Of a stretch of DNA of 43,496 nucleotides, positions 37,955 through 43,496 are shown one piece after another; the first letter of the stretch is position 1; each line of letters begins with the position of its first letter. Position numbers and translations under genes: made by a program. Origin of the DNA: JAMCYG01 sp027365565 (GTDB lineage: Archaea > Micrarchaeota > Micrarchaeia > Micrarchaeales > Micrarchaeaceae); contig DAHXMI010000002.1 of assembly GCA_027365565.1 (NCBI GenBank), positions 1-43,496 of the forward strand, read 5' to 3'. The notes beneath the pieces were generated by a model that was not told the origin of the DNA, searched no databases, and worked only from the letters and a program-made list of their open reading frames with translations.

Positions 37955-37999
37955 TTAGCCGTTTCCTCCCATTCCAGTTTCTCCTGGACCTTCTGTCAT
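37955..37999 (-). CDS. Possible 14-residue peptide gene
   Basis: A Gly/Glu-rich frame, MTEGPGETGMGGNG, lies in the gap between two other genes. A minus-strand TATA-like element (GCTTAAAAAGC, about 38030-38042) is centred about 37 bases before its ATG. There is no clear ribosome binding site. Coding status is a guess; the element may instead serve an untranslated RNA. Confidence 0.25.
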   Translation of the reverse strand: MTEGPGETGMGGNG

Positions 38000-38087
38000 T
38001 GCTATACACCCAGACTGTATTGGTTGATAAGCTTTTTAAGCGTTGTCCCCACTGCGGTATACTATATTCGTGCGCCCGCCGAGGCAC

Positions 38088-39152
38088 CTAGACGTTCGCC
38101 CCGCTGAGTACGCTGACCGCCGTTCCCTTGCCTATCTTCGCCTCAAGCTTCCCGTATGCGGCTATGCCTGCCACTGCAGCAAGCTCTGCTATTATTCCCA
38201 TGGAATCGTACAGCTCCTTCTGCTCCTGCCTCATCTCCTTGTCCGTGACGCTGATTACGATTCCCTTGTCCCTTCTCATGTATTCCACGGCCTGCATGCC
38301 GAAAGTGGGATAGCCCACCGCTATCGCATCCGCTGCGGTCCTGGGCTTCATGTAGCCCATGCCTTTCCCGCTCTTCACCGCCTCTTCCAACGGGTTGCAG
38401 CCCGAGGCCTCAACACCCACGACCAGCGGCTTTCTCCTTATCATGCCGAAACTCTTCATCTCGTCGAGCGCCTTGAACACCCCGCTCAGGAGGGTGGCGT
38501 TGCCCACTGGCACGATTATTGCACTGGCTGTCGGCATCTCCTTCATGATCTCGTATGCAATAGTCTTCTGGCCTTCCTTCCTATAGCAGTAGTCTCCCGC
38601 AAGAAACGCGCCTTCACGTTCAGAGTATATTATCGCGCGCTTCTGCGCCTCGTTGAAGTCTCCGTTCACCTTAGTTATTGCCGCGTCGCCCACGCTCCTT
38701 ATGTCTTTTATCTTGTCCTTGCTCGCGTTGTCGCTTATGAATATCTTCGCCTTCATACCGTACAGCTTGGCATAGTAGGATACTGAATAGGCCATGTTGC
38801 CCGTAGAGGCGCATACGACTTCCTTGTATCCGTACTCCGCCGCCTTCGCAACCTCTATGATTGATCCCCTGTCCTTGAAGGAGTGCGTTGGATTGTTGAC
38901 CTCCATCTTAAGGTATAATCCGGCATGCCTTCTGTCCATGGTGAGCTTGGTCCCTCCTACGTCAAACCGCCTGTACCTTGCCTTCGGCAGTACCTCCTCA
39001 TAGCTCCAGAAATCGCTGCCCCTGAAGGCGGACGCCTTCGGCCTGCCTTTGTAGACCACCTCCAGTATTCCTTTGCACTCGCCGCATATCTGCGACTTGT
39101 ACTTCGGACCATAAACGTGCCCGCACCTGTGGCACCTCAGCGAGTAGTCCGT
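38088..39152 (-). CDS. thrC: Threonine synthase, apparently starting at ACG
   Basis: PLP enzyme converting O-phosphohomoserine to threonine; 354 residues. The PLP lysine is K93 in NNPTHSFKDRGS. CASTGNMAYSVSYYAKLYG and VPVGNATLLSGVFKAL form the cofactor pocket. In-frame sequence before the first GTG (39059) encodes the family's N-terminal zinc ribbon: C7, C10, C23 and C26 in RCHRCG and ICGECKG. No ATG, GTG or TTG exists upstream of it before a stop. The codon ACG at 39150-39152 sits two bases after GTGATC, exactly the layout of the thrS start (GTGATC-AT-ATG). The start is therefore probably ACG, or an ATG altered by mutation or sequencing error. Confidence 0.9.
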   Translation of the reverse strand, partial: TDYSLRCHRCGHVYGPKYKSQICGECKGILEVVYKGRPKASAFRGSDFWSYEEVLPKARYRRFDVGGTKLTMDRRHAGLYLKMEVNNPTHSFKDRGSIIEVAKAAEYGYKEVVCASTGNMAYSVSYYAKLYGMKAKIFISDNASKDKIKDIRSVGDAAITKVNGDFNEAQKRAIIYSEREGAFLAGDYCYRKEGQKTIAYEIMKEMPTASAIIVPVGNATLLSGVFKALDEMKSFGMIRRKPLVVGVEASGCNPLEEAVKSGKGMGYMKPRTAADAIAVGYPTFGMQAVEYMRRDKGIVISVTDKEMRQEQKELYDSMGIIAELAAVAGIAAYGKLEAKIGKGTAVSVLSGANV

Positions 39153-39168
39153 ATGATCACCTCTATCT

Positions 39169-40515
39169 CTACCTATTCCTCCTGTTTATGGGCCCCATTT
39201 CCTTCTCATACTTGTCCCTTAGCATCTCCATGCCAAGGGTCTTCGCTATCAGTATCGAGTCCTCCAGCCCGCTCGCCAGGGCCGAGCTCGCTCCCGGCGA
39301 CGGGGTAATGTTGAATATTACATTGTCGCCGTACAGCTTCGAAGTGCCGAGCGAAAGGTTCCTCTTCTTCTCGTCTATTATCTGCGGGCGTATGCCTCCC
39401 ATGCCTGATGCGAAGTGCAGGTCGCTGACCTTTAGCGACGGCACAATCGGCCCAGCCTCGTTCCTGAAGAATTCATATCTACCTATCTCAGGCAGCGCAT
39501 AGACGACGTTCCTCCTGAGAATATCCTCTATGTCCTTGTTGAACAGGATGTTTGATATGCTTTCAAAAGTGGGCTCGTTGAAGTCGAACACCTTCGTGTA
39601 GTCAATGAAAGTGTCAGGATGGCCTTTCTCGAGCTCCAGCGGCACCGTTACAGTAGGACCGAAGCGTATTATCCCTGGCTTAGTTATATCCGGATCCCCG
39701 TGCACTGCCGCAAAAGGTATGCCTCCTTTCTGCACCCTATAGACCTTGCCATTCAGCACCCTCTTCGAGTAGAAGAAGTCGCCCCCGACAGACAGGATGG
39801 TGAGACCTTTGCTGTATCCCATCACCTTTGCGAAGTATAAGCTGTATGAGCCCGCCGCAAACTCAACGAAGCCGCCGTAGAAGTCCCCCTTATTTGTAAT
39901 CACCCTGTAGCCAGCAACCTGCGGCTTGGCCTCGAGAACCTTGGCTCCTAGTATTACATCAATTTTCTTTCCCCTGGCCTTCGCATCCTTTACGAGCTGC
40001 TTGGCGAGAAGGCCGAAGTTGACCATGTAGCCGCTGTCAGAAAGCAGCGCGCTTATTTCCTCCTTGGGGTCTCTGCCCTTCACTACGTTGGGCTCCAGTA
40101 ATGTCAGTTCCTTCTTTCCTACATGGCGCATGCCAGGGAAAACCTGCTTCAGCCATGAGTGGTACCTCTGCTCAAGGCCCTCTACCTCCTCGCTTCCAAC
40201 GCCCAGGACCATCTTCTGCACAGGCATTATGATCTTGCGTTTGGTGTCGCCGTGCAGCCTCCTCGTGTAGTACAGGACCCTCTCCGCATCGTTCTTGGTC
40301 TTCAGCGAGTGCTCCTTCGTGTAGTTGGTCTCTATGTCGCCGAAATGAAGCGTCTGGCTGTTAGCAGACGCGCTTGAGTTGAGCGTCGCCAGTGTATCAT
40401 ATTTCTCTAAGAGGAGGATGCTCTTGATGCTAGTATACCTGCTGAGTGTGTAAAGCAGCGCGCATCCCGTTATGCCTCCGCCTACTATTATCACGTCATA
40501 GCGCTTCTGAATCAA
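39169..40515 (-). CDS. mqo: Malate:quinone oxidoreductase-like FAD protein
   Basis: FAD-dependent membrane-associated oxidoreductase, 448 residues. The dinucleotide site is YDVIIVGGGITGCALLYTLS, followed by the MQO-type segment LATLNSSASANSQTLHFGDIETNYT. GIIRFGPTVTVPLELEKG and the end FNITPSPGASSALASG also match MQO, which passes electrons from malate to quinone in place of NAD malate dehydrogenase. L-2-hydroxyglutarate oxidase is the nearest alternative. The start appears to be TTG 40515 (IQKRYDV); no ATG is available before the conserved strand. It lies 17 bases downstream of aconitase and is co-transcribed. Confidence 0.85.
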   Translation of the reverse strand: MIQKRYDVIIVGGGITGCALLYTLSRYTSIKSILLLEKYDTLATLNSSASANSQTLHFGDIETNYTKEHSLKTKNDAERVLYYTRRLHGDTKRKIIMPVQKMVLGVGSEEVEGLEQRYHSWLKQVFPGMRHVGKKELTLLEPNVVKGRDPKEEISALLSDSGYMVNFGLLAKQLVKDAKARGKKIDVILGAKVLEAKPQVAGYRVITNKGDFYGGFVEFAAGSYSLYFAKVMGYSKGLTILSVGGDFFYSKRVLNGKVYRVQKGGIPFAAVHGDPDITKPGIIRFGPTVTVPLELEKGHPDTFIDYTKVFDFNEPTFESISNILFNKDIEDILRRNVVYALPEIGRYEFFRNEAGPIVPSLKVSDLHFASGMGGIRPQIIDEKKRNLSLGTSKLYGDNVIFNITPSPGASSALASGLEDSILIAKTLGMEMLRDKYEKEMGPINRRNR

Positions 40516-40532
40516 CCAACCACTCGCATAGA

Positions 40533-43358
40533 TTACCTGCTTACATCTACGCTCGCAATCTTTTTAGCAACATAGTTCAGGATGCCGCCCTCCTTGAAAT
40601 AGGCGAGTTCCACAGGCGTGTCTATCCTGCTCCTGAGCGCAGCCTCGTGCACCTTGCCGTCATTCTTGCTTGTGTAATGCATGGTGATCTGCGCCCTCGG
40701 CCCCATCGCCTCTCCCAGGTCTATGTCTATCGGCTTCGAACCCTCTATTGCGAGCGTGTCAAACGACTGCCCTTCGGTGAATTCGAGCGGCATTATGCCC
40801 ATCCCTATGAGGTTGCTCCTGTGTATCCTCTCGAAACTTTTCGCCACTACTGCCTTCACTCCAAGGAGCATCGGACCCTTTGCGGCCCAGTCCCTCGAGC
40901 TTCCGGAGCCGTATTCGACTCCGCCGAACACGACGACAGGCCTGTCCTCCTCTTCATATCTCATCGCCGCATCGTATATGGTGAGCTTCTCGCCCATAGG
41001 ATAGTGCAAGGTGTATCCTCCTTCAACACCCTGGAGCATCAGGTTCTTTATCCTGTTGTTGGCGAAGGTGCCCCTCATCATCACCTCATGATCGCCCCTT
41101 CTTGATCCGTAGGTGTTGAAGCTGTCCTTCGTAACGCCGTGCTCCATGAGATACTTCCCTGCAGGGCTGTCCGCGCCTATTGCCCCTGCTGGCGATATGT
41201 GGTCCGTAGAAACCGAATCGCCGAACACCGCGAGCACAGCTGCGTTCTTGATCGGCTTTATCTCATGCTTTGCACCCGTGTCATAGTCCGACAGGAACGG
41301 CGGCAGCCTTATGTAAGTGCTCGAGTCGCTCCATGCATAGAGGTCGCCCGCAGCACTCTCCAGTTCGTTCCAGTACTGGTTGACGTCGTATATGTTGCTG
41401 CCGTACTCCTTCTCGAACATGTCTTCGCTTATCGCGCCGTGGACTGCATCCGCTATCTCTTTCTGGCTGGGCCATATGTCCTTAAGGTAGACGTCCTCCC
41501 CATTTCCGTTCTTCGCAAGCGGCTCTCTAGTTAGGTCCTTCAACACCGTGCCCGCTATGCCGAAGGCCACAAGAAGCGGCGGCGACATAAGGTAGTTCGC
41601 ACGCACGTCCCTGTGTATCCTCGCCTGATAGTTCCTGTTCCCGGAAAGCACAGCCGCGACGGCGAGGTTGCTCGCGTTTATCGCCTCGCTCTGCTTGTCT
41701 ATCAGCGGCCCGCTGTTTCCTATGCATGTGGTGCAGCCGTATCCGACCAGATCGTAGCCTAGCTTCCCTAGAGGTTCAAGCAGGCCTGCCTTCTCGAGGT
41801 ACTTGGTCACGACCCTCGAACCAGGGGCCAGGCTTGTCTTCACCTTCCTCTTGTCAATGCTCAGGCCTTTCTCAAGCGCCTTCTTCGCGAGCAGCCCTGC
41901 CGCGATCATGACAGACGGGTTGCTCGTGTTTGTGCAGCTGGTTATCGCCGATATTACTACGTCGCCGTCCGATAGTGTGACCTCATAGCCGTCGTCATAC
42001 CTTATTACCGCAGACTTTATCTTCACGTGCTTGAGCTCCTCCTTTCCTTTCGAAGAATCGGGGGCGTTAGCACTCTCGCCAGACCACCTGCTGCTGTCAC
42101 CGCGCGTCGGTTTTTCAACGTCTACTACACCGTCGTTCGGATCCACGAACGCCTTCACGAAGTCGTCGCTTATCTTATCAAGAGGCATCTGTTCCTTTGG
42201 CTGGCTCGGTCCTGACACGCTGGGGACTATCGAACCGAGATCCACTTCCAGGACGCCGCTGTACTTTATTTTGCTGTAGTCAATGTCAAACATCCCCTGC
42301 GCCGTATAGTACTTCCTTATCATCTCAGTGAGCTCCTTGCTCCTGCCGGTGCTCTCAAGGTACCTGAGCGTTTCTTCATCCACAGGAAATATTGCTATCG
42401 TAGCGCCGTACTCCGGGCACATATTGGACAGGGTTGCCCTGTCAGGCAGTGATAGGTTCTTCAGTCCCTCGCCGAAGAATTCGACGAACATGTTGACGAC
42501 TCCCTTCTCTCTTAGCTTTTTGGTGAGCGTCAGCGCGAAGTCGGTGGCCGTCACTCCATCATTCAGCTTTCCCTCGAGCTTTACCCCAAGCACCTTCGGT
42601 GTCGTGAAAGATACTGGAAGGCCGAGAAGCGCCGCTTCGGCCTCTATGCCGCCTACGCCGAACCCGACTACGCCCAGTCCGTTTATCATCGTCGTGTGCG
42701 AGTCTGTGCCCACCAGCGTGTCAGGGTATGCGACCATCTCGCCATCTATCTCCTTCGTAGCAACGCACGTTGCGAGGTACTCGAGATTCACCTGATGGCA
42801 GATGCCTGCAGAAGGCGGGAAAACCTTGAACGATGAGAAGGCCTTGCTTGCCCACTTGAGCAGCTGGTACCTTTCCCTGTTCCTCTTCATCTCAATTTCC
42901 TGATTGAGCTGCAGCGCATTCGGGACGTCGAATGCGTCTACCTGCACTGAATGGTCTATTATCAGGTCGATCGGTATCTGCGGCTGTATCCTTCCGGCGG
43001 CTATCCCCTTCTCCCTAGAAAGGTAGTCCCTCACCATCGCAAGATCCACTACGGCGGGCACGCCGGTGAAGTCCTGCATTAGTATTCGCGATACCTTGAA
43101 CGGTATGTCCTCGTCTCCCGGCTCCTCCGGGTTCCAGTTGGCGAGGTTCTTGACGCTTTCATAGGTTATCTCGGTCCCATCAGCGTTCCTCAGCAGGGAT
43201 TCGAGTACTACCCTTATCGAGAAGGGCAGCGACGACACATTTCCGATTCCTGCCTCTTCAAGCTTCGGCAACGAGTAGTACCTCAGCTTCGAGCCGTTTC
43301 CGAGTTCGAAGTGATCAACAGAACCGCTTTTCAGGCTATTAACGTCCCCACTGTTCAT
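40533..43358 (-). CDS. acnA: Aconitate hydratase (AcnA type)
   Basis: Converts citrate to isocitrate through a [4Fe-4S] cluster; 941 residues, slightly longer than bacterial AcnA. Cluster ligands lie in ITSCTNTSNPSV near 471 and GCTTCIGNSGPL near 540. IDHSVQVD, GTDSHTTMINGLG, YGSRRGDHEVMMRGTF and YGSGSSRDWAAKGP are all diagnostic, the last two in the swivelling C-terminal domain. About 30 extra polar residues (SSRWSGESANAPDSSKGKEE) lie near 420-450. A TATA box 28 bases before ATG 43358 implies a leaderless message. First gene of the aconitase-MQO unit. Confidence 0.97.
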   Translation of the reverse strand: MNSGDVNSLKSGSVDHFELGNGSKLRYYSLPKLEEAGIGNVSSLPFSIRVVLESLLRNADGTEITYESVKNLANWNPEEPGDEDIPFKVSRILMQDFTGVPAVVDLAMVRDYLSREKGIAAGRIQPQIPIDLIIDHSVQVDAFDVPNALQLNQEIEMKRNRERYQLLKWASKAFSSFKVFPPSAGICHQVNLEYLATCVATKEIDGEMVAYPDTLVGTDSHTTMINGLGVVGFGVGGIEAEAALLGLPVSFTTPKVLGVKLEGKLNDGVTATDFALTLTKKLREKGVVNMFVEFFGEGLKNLSLPDRATLSNMCPEYGATIAIFPVDEETLRYLESTGRSKELTEMIRKYYTAQGMFDIDYSKIKYSGVLEVDLGSIVPSVSGPSQPKEQMPLDKISDDFVKAFVDPNDGVVDVEKPTRGDSSRWSGESANAPDSSKGKEELKHVKIKSAVIRYDDGYEVTLSDGDVVISAITSCTNTSNPSVMIAAGLLAKKALEKGLSIDKRKVKTSLAPGSRVVTKYLEKAGLLEPLGKLGYDLVGYGCTTCIGNSGPLIDKQSEAINASNLAVAAVLSGNRNYQARIHRDVRANYLMSPPLLVAFGIAGTVLKDLTREPLAKNGNGEDVYLKDIWPSQKEIADAVHGAISEDMFEKEYGSNIYDVNQYWNELESAAGDLYAWSDSSTYIRLPPFLSDYDTGAKHEIKPIKNAAVLAVFGDSVSTDHISPAGAIGADSPAGKYLMEHGVTKDSFNTYGSRRGDHEVMMRGTFANNRIKNLMLQGVEGGYTLHYPMGEKLTIYDAAMRYEEEDRPVVVFGGVEYGSGSSRDWAAKGPMLLGVKAVVAKSFERIHRSNLIGMGIMPLEFTEGQSFDTLAIEGSKPIDIDLGEAMGPRAQITMHYTSKNDGKVHEAALRSRIDTPVELAYFKEGGILNYVAKKIASVDVSR

Positions 43359-43380
43359 ACCTGATAAATCGGCGATCTGT

Positions 43381-43392
43381 TTTATATAATTT
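43381..43392 (-). promoter_or_regulatory. TATA box of acnA
   Basis: Minus-strand AAATTATATAAA, centred 28 bases before ATG 43358, gives leaderless spacing. Confidence 0.65.
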
Positions 43393-43442
43393 AATCTGCT
43401 GGCCCTTTACTGCCATATTTTTTGCGCATCAGCCCCTCTTCT

Positions 43443-43496
43443 TCAAGCCATTGGCAACACGTAGAATGCGCCGTTCGGCCTGACCACGCTTATCGC
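43443..43496 (-). CDS. C-terminal fragment of an unidentified protein running off the window
   Basis: The last 17 codons of a minus-strand frame, ending VVRPNGAFYVLPMA then TGA, are visible; codon choice is like the neighbours. Too short to identify. It would be transcribed toward acnA, with about 50 bases between its stop and the acnA TATA box. Confidence 0.4.
   Translation of the reverse strand, partial: AISVVRPNGAFYVLPMA

Noticed and set aside
1..43496. CRISPR arrays, insertion sequences, inteins
   Set aside because: No regularly spaced direct repeats, transposase genes with terminal repeats, or intein splice motifs were seen; DP2 reads through its usual intein insertion site without interruption.

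Overview
The window reads as a compact archaeal chromosome segment. It encodes A-type ATP synthase subunits, both PolD subunits, deoxyhypusine synthase, archaeal-type CCA-adding enzyme and Trm1, and a threonyl-tRNA synthetase with the archaeal N-terminal editing domain. Its tRNAs lack encoded CCA, and TATA boxes sit about 28 bases before start codons (leaderless messages). Very tight gene packing, a short 12-base tRNA insertion outside the anticodon loop, an aerobic-looking set of citrate-cycle genes and iron/manganese transporters fit an ultrasmall acid-mine-type archaeon (Micrarchaeota/ARMAN-2-like). That assignment is inference from gene content; no 16S gene is present.

Layout. 1-4.2 kb: A-ATPase operon (B, D, an overlooked 43-residue one-helix membrane protein, H, I). 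4.2-5.8 kb: CDGSH iron-sulfur protein, S-adenosylmethionine decarboxylase, and a protein like a glycosyltransferase N-domain. 5.8-7.4 kb: divergent NRAMP-type metal transporter plus a small membrane protein. 7.4-8.5 kb: a possible structured RNA, tRNA-Leu(CAA) with an insertion in its T-arm, and a C39-like protein with an altered active site. 8.7-13.5 kb: zinc-ribbon protein, Trm1, DUF357 protein, unknown helical protein, AK6-like kinase, CCA-adding enzyme, tRNA-Ala(CGC). 13.6-18.7 kb: GT-C-like membrane protein, DUF1453-like protein, parvulin, Tag glycosylase, HPP-like protein, CPA antiporter. 18.7-22.6 kb: ThrRS, deoxyhypusine synthase, FNR-like reductase. 22.6-29.2 kb: PolD operon (UPF0147-DP1-DP2), ferritin-VIT1 fusion, tRNA-Asp, intron-bearing tRNA-Tyr. 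29.3-33 kb: polytopic membrane protein with two AAA+ modules, and a ssDNA-binding OB protein. 33-35.5 kb: isocitrate dehydrogenase and citrate synthase. 35.5-38 kb: a small regulator-like cluster including a compositionally chimeric Lrp-like protein. 38-43.4 kb: threonine synthase (apparently with an ACG start), malate:quinone oxidoreductase-like protein, aconitase.

How the parts connect. Citrate synthase, aconitase, isocitrate dehydrogenase and a quinone-linked malate oxidase supply the oxidative branch of the citrate cycle, whose reducing power could support the A-ATPase. AdoMet decarboxylase points to spermidine synthesis, and spermidine is the substrate of deoxyhypusine synthase. The four tRNAs all need the CCA-adding enzyme encoded here, and two contain predicted introns. 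The NRAMP importer and the ferritin-VIT1 exporter form opposite arms of metal handling.

The observations most worth a second look are the T-arm insertion in tRNA-Leu, the small ATPase-operon membrane protein, the membrane-bound double AAA+ ATPase, the chimeric regulator with operator-like repeats, the ACG start of threonine synthase, and altered 18/55 elbow positions in two tRNAs.
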